A DNA stretch of 45,948 bases from Synergistaceae bacterium. Lineage in GTDB: Bacteria > Synergistota > Synergistia > Synergistales > Aminobacteriaceae. Of the stretch, positions 9,901 through 17,450 are shown piece by piece; the stretch's first letter is position 1; each line of letters begins with the position of its first letter. The notes under the pieces are model-generated. The model was not told the DNA's origin. It saw nothing but the letters and a program-made list of their open reading frames with translations, and ran no database searches. Made by a program: the position numbers and the translations under genes. The stretch is from positions 1-45,948 of the forward strand of contig JAFTCP010000142.1 of assembly GCA_017454625.1 (NCBI GenBank). Direction: 5' to 3'.

Positions 9901-11625
9901 CAATTCAGCACTTCTCACTTCATCCTTAAAATGAATTTGAGGCATTTCTTTATCAGGAAGAACTTTCGTAACAACGCCTTTATTGCCGTTTCTGCCCGTG
10001 AGTTTATCTCCAAGCCCCATTTGACGTTTGACCTCGAAATTCCAGCACAAAGTTATTTCGAGAATATAATATTTCGTTTTTTTTCTCTTGTCCCCTTTAG
10101 TATCTTTAATAATGCCCTTAATATCTACGCTTTTGAGAATACCCGGAGTATGATGATTATAATTTTCACGCAATGTTAATTCTCGGCCTGGATCATCCTC
10201 ATCAAAAATCGGGACATTTAGAACGGGAAGAGCATCACCATATACGTATCTTTCACCAATGCCGCTGATATTCGCATTTAATTTATACAAAGTATCCTCA
10301 TCAATCCCGCAAGCGTCGAGATCATGCTGATATATTACGGCGTTAAAAGTTTTAACGTAATGATAGGGACTTTTTTCAATGCATAGTTTATCCGCAAGCG
10401 ATTTCGAGATTACGAGGCCGTCTTCATAAGTGTAACCTTTGTACGGCATTATTACGGTGAGAGCATTAACCCCAAGCGGAGGCGTAAAACGTAAATTTTG
10501 TTGATCGTATGCACCGATAAGAGCTTTAGTAGTTCTTGCGTTAAGCCCCTCATAATATCCCGGAACTATCGGAGGTTCAGCGCCGGATATACCAGCTTCC
10601 GCCTGTTTCATATTTTTCCCGCCCATCATGAGACGCGGGCCGTCTGTGTGATAAGGATAAGGGATTAACCCCACTGCAGCAGAAAGGAGCTTTTCGCCCA
10701 GTTTTATTGTCCCGTCATCATTGAAAACAGCATCAGCGGCGAGATTAAGTTTTAGGCCGGTTAAATCTGATTCAGGAGTTTGGAATAAACACAGCCTCCC
10801 TTCGTGTGTAGCATGAGGAATTCTTAAGCGTCCGAGTGTGCGAGAACGAAGATCAATTAAAACTTGGCGTTTGGCTTCGAGATTGAGAAGTGGATTAGCG
10901 TCTTCGTCTATAATTTCATCGTCAAAACGTGCTCCATTGCGGGCGCTTGAACTGACAAAAACGGCGTTCAAACCTGCTTCAAGACGGATAAAGTTATTAA
11001 CACTGCATTTCATCTTCCCGTCATTATCAGTATATATATTCATTGCAAAACGTTTCCATTTGAGTTCAACATCATGAAGCCAGGCAGGACATACTTCACC
11101 TTTATCAAGATTAGGGCAGAGATGCAGAGGCGCTTTTTTCTGGGGCGTTAAGTTTTTAGCTTTTTCATCATCTTCACTTTGATTAATGTTTTCTCGGGTA
11201 TTGTTATCATCTTCGCTTAGGTTAATAACTTCTTGAATATCATCGTCCTCTTCGTTTGGATTAACGGCTTCTTGAATATTCTCGTCGTCCTCGCTTGGGT
11301 TAATGTTTTCTTGATTTGAAGCCCCCGCAGATGAGCTTTTGTTAAACTCTTCTCTTCTGAAAATCATTCCCGAAGAATATTTATTGCCGGTAAAAATATC
11401 TTGAACTATACAGCCTCCGTTTGTCCTGTCAGGAAGAAGCCAATGAAGCATAATATCAGTGCCGGAACCAAATCGTTGAGCAAGTTCACGCAATGCTTCC
11501 CCTTGAAGTTTAAGCGTCAAAAGGCTGTATTCTCCCGCTTTTTCATTTTCCAGCTCTGCAGTTATTCCCGTACCATTCAGCCAGTCATTTACAGCTTTTA
11601 TGATATTCTCTGTAGTAAGTTTCAT
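6937..11625 (-). CDS. compact single-chain RNA polymerase, fused beta/beta-prime-like
   Basis: 1562 residues containing both large-subunit cores of multisubunit RNA polymerase in the order beta then beta-prime. Beta signatures: VIMPYKGYTYEDGLVIS, GDKLTGRNGNKGVV (539-552) and GQRMGEMENWAL. Beta-prime signatures: LLGRRYNHSGRAVIVPEP, the catalytic Mg site NADFDGDTM (1042-1050; D1044, D1046, D1048), the F-loop NSGAKGS, the bridge helix ending in SVADAGYFTRQL (from 1266), a four-Cys zinc site (DCGTDEG plus C1367, C1376, C1379) and the trigger loop AAQAIGERGTQLAMKRFH (near 1406-1423). The N-terminal beta-prime zinc ribbon and the sigma-binding clamp helices appear to be missing or very short, as do the large lineage inserts. 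Beta plus beta-prime of E. coli total about 2750 residues, so this is strongly reduced. The ATG overlaps the CARF-HD stop. Confidence 0.93.
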   Translation of the reverse strand: MKLTTENIIKAVNDWLNGTGITAELENEKAGEYSLLTLKLQGEALRELAQRFGSGTDIMLHWLLPDRTNGGCIVQDIFTGNKYSSGMIFRREEFNKSSSAGASNQENINPSEDDENIQEAVNPNEEDDDIQEVINLSEDDNNTRENINQSEDDEKAKNLTPQKKAPLHLCPNLDKGEVCPAWLHDVELKWKRFAMNIYTDNDGKMKCSVNNFIRLEAGLNAVFVSSSARNGARFDDEIIDEDANPLLNLEAKRQVLIDLRSRTLGRLRIPHATHEGRLCLFQTPESDLTGLKLNLAADAVFNDDGTIKLGEKLLSAAVGLIPYPYHTDGPRLMMGGKNMKQAEAGISGAEPPIVPGYYEGLNARTTKALIGAYDQQNLRFTPPLGVNALTVIMPYKGYTYEDGLVISKSLADKLCIEKSPYHYVKTFNAVIYQHDLDACGIDEDTLYKLNANISGIGERYVYGDALPVLNVPIFDEDDPGRELTLRENYNHHTPGILKSVDIKGIIKDTKGDKRKKTKYYILEITLCWNFEVKRQMGLGDKLTGRNGNKGVVTKVLPDKEMPQIHFKDEVRSAELIISPSSIMGRKNLGQIWEMTHSLLIQKGGESLRKILEENGSIDIQNMQLDDPEMEPILQELTELLMEIGADNRGTFNISGEGIPEGTRAFAGWQYFCRLHHHAWKKLQARGENAPYEETTGQPMRCGARTGQRMGEMENWALLSHGADKVLLEMREKQTGEFEKSREFFKKVLRSLGIIVFENNEGTLTFASRLPVQSDEYENALGKSDLYYLLQNFEDFDQPVRANIRGRDCKKEAEWIKKRLEASYKKSGETRLKKIINSLEEIINDEHFFNEDERENTKTGQIEKFYSLHVDPKLMRYKSLRKILKPFALPDSTPIQRAMSLIQYRDELINLLKGKNGIIRRFLLGRRYNHSGRAVIVPEPSLNLDTVFLPAAMLFELLKGYDDYRIDLSKKNLTILNDFHTRKDEAEEIASDMEKYLASSEGELWCFLIRQPSLHRHNVQAFRIRCWAEPVIGIPPLVTPGFNADFDGDTMAVFLPPYEFAKDLSAFSILNNPGLVGTGKPAFADGLDLALGWWASKNNTERTKFSVYLPQLLKNLDTDTRREELHKLQLEICEASTGSVTLTPLEFETLCDELEEIFDLHEQEGKKTELQEDAKSQLKKLLEKYNDYGLSVMLNSGAKGSIQDVMQMVWAIGSIQKMTDKDYTDEDYEGETETVFINGNFWQGLSDDELFDYSYPSRYSMAQKKLSVADAGYFTRQLAEGLYEFTVNKYDCGTDEGLEITYSAEHDRLLVDGFIFPTLGKIEDDLMRIAWGRVPVGKTECLNEKDIILKAEELRKGGKIIIRSPLHCKERENGHVCALCYGADIADKPYDSPVPVEEGFSAGITAAQAIGERGTQLAMKRFHDVSGESGNSDVLHEMRKLLIYGKKNIPHKYLKQNRPDKYSRSKKELLEMLFEDILRGNAYAQTANKELPQALIHYETALAQGWKNNHPGLRYIAQESSGCYLSAMTSEIIKKLLTRNFAGIGESDDQKSIKSRLIWEGGK
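11152..11304 (-). repeat. in-frame ~39-bp tandem repeats encoding an acidic linker
   Basis: Residues about 108-158 of the fused RNA polymerase consist of four imperfect units of 12-13 residues, such as INPSEDDENIQEA, VNPNEEDDDIQEV and INLSEDDNNTREN. They link an N-terminal domain (1-100) of unknown type to the beta core. The segment is strongly acidic and probably disordered, and its copy number could vary by slippage without breaking the frame. Confidence 0.85.
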
Positions 11626-13766
11626 TGGTCAACTACCTCTGCTCTTAGAATAATTTTGTCTCCTAGAATGTTTCTTACTGATTTATATTCCTGCTCAATA
11701 TCCCTGCAAACTTCCCCAAGAATTACGCTGAAGTTTCCGTGAACATCGTAAAAATCAGAGTTCGGGAATACCTCAACGATTATTTCTCCATTTCTCCAAA
11801 CGGGAAGAACAAAACCTACATGCTGATGTTTGCTGAAGTGTAAATATTGTTCACTCTTAAAGGCGGCGCGGTTTGCAAGGGACAGAGCCGTAAATTGCGG
11901 TAGTGCCTGCGTTTGGATATTTTCCCATGAGCCGTATTTATTTCTTAAGTCTTGTAATTCACAAAAAATCAACGGATAAATAGAGTTGCAAAGTTCACCT
12001 AAATTTTTCTGGTGTGGAATTTCCGTAAGCTCGTTAATTTTATTCTGCAAATCTCCGCTCAAATATTCCATAAAGCCGCGAAGCTGCAAAAGCATTAACA
12101 TTGTTTCCTCTTCGCCGCGATGTTTCCTGTATTCAAGATAATCATTGCTGATAACGCGATCCGTTTGAACATCACAGCCGTCAATAATTCTCATCACAGC
12201 CGCGATATTAAGCAGCTTTTCAACCTCAACAGGACAATTTTCTTTTATCTCCGAATAGCGAACATCTAAGGGCCTGAGAGTTTTTGCAAAATTTTCTTTC
12301 CCGAAAAGTAATTCCCCCGCATGTTTAATTTTCTCGCTGGGATTTGCTGTAAATCCTTTTAGTGTCGTATATCCCCTGTGATGTTCGGCAATTAACGGGA
12401 CACAACGCCTTAAAATTTCAGTCTTGGGATTATCGCCGCCGCCCGTAAATGAGAAATAACGATTATCTCTGCGGAGAAGAACTCCAGTAAGCAGATGATG
12501 AACCTCACGAACTGCCGAAGGAAACATTCCCAAAGGTAAAACATCTTCCGCATTTACAGAAACAGGCGGGTATGATAACGCTGTATGTCCTATATCATGA
12601 AGATAAATCGAGGCAATCAGCAAAGCTAGCATTTCGGGATATTCTTTGTTGAAGCCAAGTGATTTTAACGGTTCCTCAGCACACCTGAAAAGATTCGCCG
12701 CAAATTCCATTAAACGCTTTGAGTGTCTCCGGCTGTGTTCAACTGTTTCGGGGATTTGATCTCCAGCCCATATTTGAGACCAATTATGTATAAGCAAATT
12801 TTGCAGGTAATCTGCCCATTTCCTTCCTTCTGCTCCGTAACTCCGTAATCTTTCGAATAAAGCCTCGCCCGTTCCGTAAGGTTTCTCTCGTGCCTTCCTG
12901 TAGCTTTCGAGAAAAGTTCCTGCAAGTTCCCTTGAATCCTGCACCCATTGAGGCAAAACTTTTATATCAAAATTTGCGCGGTTCTTTATGGCTTTAAGTA
13001 TATTTATTTCCTCATCTAAAGCTGTGTAGGCATATCCAAGCGGAATATTCATGACCTCGTAGGCTTTTGGTGAAGTCTCGAACGTGTAAAGACAAGGGAT
13101 AGAATTAATCTGAGCGTAAAGCATTGCAAACCCTGATACGGCTTTGAAACTTCCGGTTGAGCAGATAATTAATTCTTCGTTGGCGTTAACGGCTTCTTGA
13201 ACTTGCTTATCCAAGACGCTGAACAATCCCGAAATTGACGCTAAAAACTTTTCTCGCTCGTCAACGCTAATAGGAAGAGGGATAATTGTATCGGAATTTC
13301 TGCTGCAAATAATTTCAACGTTGAGAAACAGACGCTTTAATTTATCGAGACATACACACGCAGCATGAGCATTAAGCTCCGAGACTTCCGTTTTTGATGG
13401 GAGTAAAATTATGCGCAGGCTGGAAATATTTTTTTCGTTTTCTCCGAGCCAGCGTATTATCGTTTGTGTTTCTGCGGTTGGAAATCTACAGCCCTCAAAG
13501 TTTTTCGAGACCTCCTGAATTTCTTTATCCGACATAAACGGAACTTCACGCATCAATTTATATACTTTTTCTCTGTCAGGCGGAATCCCTTTCTCATCGA
13601 AGCGAAAAATATTTTGCACGAAATCAAATAACGGCTCGTCAGAAGTAGAATTATAAAGTTCACTTTCGGAATAATGAGCTTTGGACTTCGCGAGTATATC
13701 AGAAACTTTATGACCATATAATAAAGATGTTCCCACAGTACAAATAATCCTTACTCGTCTGCCCAT
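11622..13766 (-). CDS. CARF-HD fusion protein (type III CRISPR ancillary effector)
   Basis: 714 residues. The N-terminus RIICTVGTSLL and the later CSTGSFKAVSGFAMLYA (near residue 220) match the CARF/APE2256-NE0113 style of ligand-binding fold, which senses cyclic oligoadenylate in type III systems. Residues about 340-560 form an HD phosphohydrolase domain: EHSRRHSKRL, then LHDIGH (H390, D391), VREVHHLL and IAEHHRGY. HD domains cleave nucleic acids or nucleotides with metal ions. It is the first gene of the leftward operon, and its last bases overlap the RNA polymerase start as ATGA. Either a ligand-activated nuclease or a ring-nuclease-like regulator fits. GGGGG lies about 11 bases before the ATG. 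Confidence 0.85.
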   Translation of the reverse strand: MGRRVRIICTVGTSLLYGHKVSDILAKSKAHYSESELYNSTSDEPLFDFVQNIFRFDEKGIPPDREKVYKLMREVPFMSDKEIQEVSKNFEGCRFPTAETQTIIRWLGENEKNISSLRIILLPSKTEVSELNAHAACVCLDKLKRLFLNVEIICSRNSDTIIPLPISVDEREKFLASISGLFSVLDKQVQEAVNANEELIICSTGSFKAVSGFAMLYAQINSIPCLYTFETSPKAYEVMNIPLGYAYTALDEEINILKAIKNRANFDIKVLPQWVQDSRELAGTFLESYRKAREKPYGTGEALFERLRSYGAEGRKWADYLQNLLIHNWSQIWAGDQIPETVEHSRRHSKRLMEFAANLFRCAEEPLKSLGFNKEYPEMLALLIASIYLHDIGHTALSYPPVSVNAEDVLPLGMFPSAVREVHHLLTGVLLRRDNRYFSFTGGGDNPKTEILRRCVPLIAEHHRGYTTLKGFTANPSEKIKHAGELLFGKENFAKTLRPLDVRYSEIKENCPVEVEKLLNIAAVMRIIDGCDVQTDRVISNDYLEYRKHRGEEETMLMLLQLRGFMEYLSGDLQNKINELTEIPHQKNLGELCNSIYPLIFCELQDLRNKYGSWENIQTQALPQFTALSLANRAAFKSEQYLHFSKHQHVGFVLPVWRNGEIIVEVFPNSDFYDVHGNFSVILGEVCRDIEQEYKSVRNILGDKIILRAEVVDQ

Positions 13767-13795
13767 GCTGTAATATCCCCCTTAACGTTAAAGTA

Positions 13796-13806
13796 TTTTG
13801 GTGAAA
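13796..13806 (-). promoter_or_regulatory. TTTCACCAAAA box upstream of the RNAP operon
   Basis: Minus-strand copy of the recurrent TTTCAC box. A separate sigma70-like candidate overlaps just upstream (TTGCAG at 13838-13843, 17 bases, TACACT at 13815-13820), which would place the transcription start close to the box. Here the box may act as an operator or leader element rather than a -35 site. Confidence 0.4.
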
Positions 13807-13956
13807 TTTATGAGAGTGTAATATACTTTGTGGCATTCTGCAAGATTTTTGATGAAGTTACGCCGTTTAATATAATTATATCTTGAACGATGAAATATTG
13901 CGCACCTGCTGTATCAGTGCTAAAATCCTTCACGTAAAATTATTCGGTTTGTTGAG

Positions 13957-14304
13957 AGTTAAAATTTCCTGTAAGGTATTGAAACCATCAGACACGTAAA
14001 CCTCTCATACCTAGACTGATTATGAACTTTCCTATTAAGGGATTGTGAAATGTACCGGCAAAGTGCTTCGCGAGTCATTAATGCAGTTACGAACCTTCCT
14101 ACTAGGGATTGAAAACTAAGTATCATATATGCAATGTAGTATATCCGAAGTCATGAACCTTCCTATTAGGGATTAAAACTTGGTGAATGCGTCGAGCAAA
14201 GTCGTTTCAGGTATTACGAACCTTCCTTTTAGGGATTAAAACATCCATCTGCGGGGCGTAACGCCTTTTGTGCAGTTCTCATAATGAACCTTCCTTTTAG
14301 GGTT
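13957..14304 (+). CRISPR. CRISPR array 2 (6 repeats, several degenerate)
   Basis: Repeats of about 29 bases at 13957-13985 (very degenerate), 14020-14050, 14087-14115, 14151-14179, 14214-14242 and a truncated one at 14282-14304. The common form starts TTACGAACCTTCCT and ends AGGGATTGAAAC. Spacers are 34-39 bases. The array sits between the divergent RNAP and cmr operons (gene-free 13767-14475), runs in the cmr direction and ends at an intrinsic terminator. Confidence 0.92.
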
Positions 14305-14306
14305 AC

Positions 14307-14336
14307 AGCTCCTGAAATCACAACGGGAGCTTTTTT
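14307..14336 (+). terminator. intrinsic terminator closing array 2
   Basis: AGCTCC and GGGAGCT form a stem around an A/C-rich loop, followed by six T residues. It separates the array transcript from the cmr promoter region. Confidence 0.75.
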
Positions 14337-14407
14337 AACATTTCAACAAAATAGATTATTAACGTCATGAACAAAATAAACTTCGCATGTCCTAAGACGA
14401 TTTTAAA

Positions 14408-14436
14408 TTTCACGTTGTATAATCTAATCTTAGTAA
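14408..14436 (+). promoter_or_regulatory. candidate promoter of the cmr operon
   Basis: Contains the shared TTTCAC box (14408-14413) and a perfect TATAAT at 14418-14423. The TATAAT lies only four bases after the box, so with TTTCAC as the -35 site the -10 would have to be TAGTAA at 14431. AGGAGG follows about 40 bases downstream, just before the TTG start of cmr1. Confidence 0.45.
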
Positions 14437-14475
14437 TTCGTATTAAATTTTTATCTCAAAGGAGGGTTCTGAATT

Positions 14476-15630
14476 TTGCAGAGCATCACCGAAAAACTTG
14501 GCGCACCTCCTGTTCTGCCTTCCGTGAAAAAGCCGCCTTGTATTGATAATATTAGCCTGACAATCACCGTTGCCACTCCTATGGTCGGCGGAGGAGTTGA
14601 AGCCGGTGAAGTTGATGAAAAAAGGCCCGTCCGCATTCCGTCAATTCGTGGTCAGCTCCGTTACTGGTGGCGAATAATGAACATGAACAAGCCGGATTTA
14701 GCTGATAAAGAAGCCGAGATCTGGGGCAGTACGGACAAATGCAGCAAAGTTTCAGTTGATATTCCAGAACAGCCGAACATACTTTTGCGTTACTGTGAAA
14801 ACAATTTTGATTTTAAAGATAAGTTCGGTCCGGAAGCATACGCACTTTTTGCATCACGACAAAACAAACAGAATATCGCCCGCGAGGGTTTCTCATTTAC
14901 TCTTCATCTTAATTATCCACAAGAATTTAATAATGATGTCAGACTTGCATTATCAGCTTGGCTTTATTTCGGCGGATTAGGCGCGAGAACTCGGAGAGGC
15001 TGCGGAAGTCTTTATTGCACACAAAATCTCATGAGCATTGGCCAAGTTCTAAAGTCCGCACCGTATATAACATTATGGCTGAAGAAAGCTAATGATGGTA
15101 TATCTGCGTGGAGTTATGCTGTGAAAGTATACAGAAGCTACAGGCAGAACAGGAACAAAGGCGAAGGCCCAAGACCAGGACGCTCCAAATGGCCCGAAGC
15201 TGACTCATTAAGGAAAATTACGGGTAAATCACCCAGAAAGCACAGCATACCGATAACTTCACCTTTGCCGTCTTTTCCAAGAGCCGCTTTAGGAATGCCG
15301 ATAATATTTCAATTCTCCCCTCAAGACAGAGATTATGAACCTGATAAAATACAGATTACGCCTAAAAATTCAGGACGAATGTCAAGCCCCGTCATAACTA
15401 AGGCAATTTACAAAAATGGCTCGTGGTATTCAGCCGTAATAATACTCCCTCATGATGAGGCTTTTAGAACGGAATTGAAGCTCACGAACACCGACGCTGA
15501 AAAATACGAAATACCTCCCTTGAAGAGTGCGGCATATAAAATTATTGAGCCTATGAAGGGGACAAATGATGCAATATCTGGATTTGAGCAATTTATTTCA
15601 GGAGATTTCTGGAAGGAGGCCGCCGAATGA
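14476..15630 (+). CDS. cmr1: type III-B CRISPR RAMP protein Cmr1
   Basis: 384 residues. Cmr1 is the RAMP subunit near the 3' end of the crRNA in the Cmr effector complex. Seen: the glycine loop MVGGGVEAGEVDEKRPVRIP near the N-terminus, the hallmark GQLRYWWRIM at 59-68, and GGLGARTRRGCGSL around residue 165. Start is TTG at 14476 with AGGAGG 12 bases upstream; an in-frame TGA lies just before it and no ATG fits the family N-terminus. Its stop overlaps the cas10 start (ATGA). It is the first gene of a six-gene cmr operon. Confidence 0.93.
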   Translation: MQSITEKLGAPPVLPSVKKPPCIDNISLTITVATPMVGGGVEAGEVDEKRPVRIPSIRGQLRYWWRIMNMNKPDLADKEAEIWGSTDKCSKVSVDIPEQPNILLRYCENNFDFKDKFGPEAYALFASRQNKQNIAREGFSFTLHLNYPQEFNNDVRLALSAWLYFGGLGARTRRGCGSLYCTQNLMSIGQVLKSAPYITLWLKKANDGISAWSYAVKVYRSYRQNRNKGEGPRPGRSKWPEADSLRKITGKSPRKHSIPITSPLPSFPRAALGMPIIFQFSPQDRDYEPDKIQITPKNSGRMSSPVITKAIYKNGSWYSAVIILPHDEAFRTELKLTNTDAEKYEIPPLKSAAYKIIEPMKGTNDAISGFEQFISGDFWKEAAE

Positions 15631-17450
15631 ATTATCTTCTCCAGATTTCTATCGGGCCGGTTCAGGATTTTATATCGGCAGCAAGGAGAACTCGCGATTT
15701 ATGGTTCGGCTCTAATATGCTCTCAGAAATTGCCAAAGCCACAGCTAAAAGCGTAAAAGAGTGCGGAGGTGAATTAATATTTCCGGCTCCTTTGAATGAG
15801 GAAGAGTTACAGCCAAATTCAGATTTGAGTGTAGCAAATGTAATTCTTGCCGAGTTTAAGGATTATGATTGCGAAAAATTAAAAGCTGTATCGGACAAAG
15901 CACTTGAAGCCGCAAAATCGCGTTTGAAAGATTACGCCGATAAAGTTTTCTCGAAAATGAGCCGATGGATCGTAAAAGACCGCTGGGATTCTCAACTTGA
16001 GGACATAATCGAGTTTTATAGCGCGTGGGTTCCTGTTGATAATGATTATCATTCAGCGCGAAAAAATGTTGCGAGGCTGCTTGCGGCCCGTAAAAACATC
16101 AGGGACTTCAAAGCTAATCCATGCTCCGACAGAGTGCCTAAAAGTTCTCTGGATGGTCTGCGTGAAAGTGTGCTCATAAGAAATCTTACGGATGAAGAAT
16201 TATCGGGGCTTCCCAGTGGAGTACGATTAAAGCCGGGAGAGGCGCTCGATGCAATAGGATTGATTAAGCGTGTGCCGTCGGGAGGAGATTGGACTTTTCC
16301 GTCAATACCGCGTGTTGCTCTCGACACATGGATTAGAGGGAAAGGCAAAAATTTAACCGCTGACCATGATTTTATGCAGATATGCGATGAACTCGCGAAA
16401 ATCGACGCATTAAGCAGGGTAAAAATTCCCGGAGGCATATATGACGAATTTCCATATGACGGAGTTGTCTTTCTAAGTGAACGGCATCAATCAATGATTG
16501 ACGACAGCCGAGATAAATTTTTGGCGGGTAATCTCTGCAGCAAAGCGGCTCAATACATCGAATATACTTTCAGCAAAAGCGAACGGCCTAATGAGACATA
16601 CCTCGCGTTTTTATGCGCTGACGGTGATAGAATGGGTAAAGCTCTTTCTGCGATGAGGACTGCGGAGGAACACAGAAAATTTTCCAGTGAGCTGTCATCT
16701 TTTGCACTGAAAGCCCGCGATGTTATAGGCGCAAATCACGGAATATGCGTTTATTCCGGCGGAGATGACGTTATGGCTTTTCTCCCTGTTGATAAGGCTC
16801 TGACCTGTGCAAGAAACCTTCACGATTTATTCGGCAAAATCATGGGGAAATATGGAGCTTCTTTATCCGTCGGAATAGCAATAGCTCATGCAATGGAGGA
16901 TTTAGGGCGGTTATTCCAATACGGGCGTGAAGCTGAGAGCATCGCAAAGAAAGGAATTAATGACACGGCTGAAGCACAAGGAATTGATAGAAACGGGCTC
17001 GCTGTATCGGTACGTTCTCGCGGAAATATCCCCTTCAATGTCCGCGAACAATGGAAAAATATCGAAGATACACGGGAGCTTTCGGCGCAATCTCTCGATG
17101 TAAGAATAATAAATTTCGCAGGATACTTCTTGAATAAAGAAATTCCCGCAAGATTTCCGTATGAGTTAAGGGAAAACGCAAAATTTTATGATAACTGGGA
17201 AAATAATGATATTCTCAAAGAGGCCGTAATCATCGATGTTATTCGTATATTCAGCCGTAAAGAAATAAATTTGAAGGACGAAGAAAAAATTGCAATCACT
17301 GAATACATAAAGTCAAAAATATTTAACGCTGACACAATCAGGGAACTTGCCGACGAATTAATATTAGCTCAATGGATAGCCTCAAGCATGAAATACGGAT
17401 TAAATGAGAAGGACGGTGAAGAATTTGAAGTATCGAATCAGTCCAATTGA
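15627..17450 (+). CDS. cas10: type III-B Cas10 (Cmr2), cyclase-competent, no HD domain
   Basis: 607 residues. Large subunit of the Cmr complex, which makes cyclic oligoadenylates when target RNA is bound. The N-terminus LLQISIGPVQDFISAARRT is the usual start of the first palm-like domain. The second palm domain keeps the catalytic GGDD (YSGGDDVMAFLP, G378-D381), and D332 lies in FLCADGDRMGK. The N-terminal HD nuclease domain of longer Cmr2 proteins is absent: the ORF begins directly at the palm domain. ssDNA cleavage is therefore unlikely, and signalling should be the main output. It overlaps cmr1 by 4 bases and the cmr3 start region by about 26 bases. Confidence 0.94.
   Translation: MNYLLQISIGPVQDFISAARRTRDLWFGSNMLSEIAKATAKSVKECGGELIFPAPLNEEELQPNSDLSVANVILAEFKDYDCEKLKAVSDKALEAAKSRLKDYADKVFSKMSRWIVKDRWDSQLEDIIEFYSAWVPVDNDYHSARKNVARLLAARKNIRDFKANPCSDRVPKSSLDGLRESVLIRNLTDEELSGLPSGVRLKPGEALDAIGLIKRVPSGGDWTFPSIPRVALDTWIRGKGKNLTADHDFMQICDELAKIDALSRVKIPGGIYDEFPYDGVVFLSERHQSMIDDSRDKFLAGNLCSKAAQYIEYTFSKSERPNETYLAFLCADGDRMGKALSAMRTAEEHRKFSSELSSFALKARDVIGANHGICVYSGGDDVMAFLPVDKALTCARNLHDLFGKIMGKYGASLSVGIAIAHAMEDLGRLFQYGREAESIAKKGINDTAEAQGIDRNGLAVSVRSRGNIPFNVREQWKNIEDTRELSAQSLDVRIINFAGYFLNKEIPARFPYELRENAKFYDNWENNDILKEAVIIDVIRIFSRKEINLKDEEKIAITEYIKSKIFNADTIRELADELILAQWIASSMKYGLNEKDGEEFEVSNQSN

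Noticed and set aside
6937-11625. Housekeeping RpoBC fusion
   Set aside because: It is about 1,200 residues too short, lacks clamp helices and the N-terminal zinc ribbon, and lies in a CRISPR operon rather than with ribosomal protein genes.
7261-11742. ORFs on the opposite strand of the polymerase gene (for example 7261-7539, 9595-9831, 11401-11742)
   Set aside because: They overlap a strongly conserved coding frame and have no start sites or recognisable domains.
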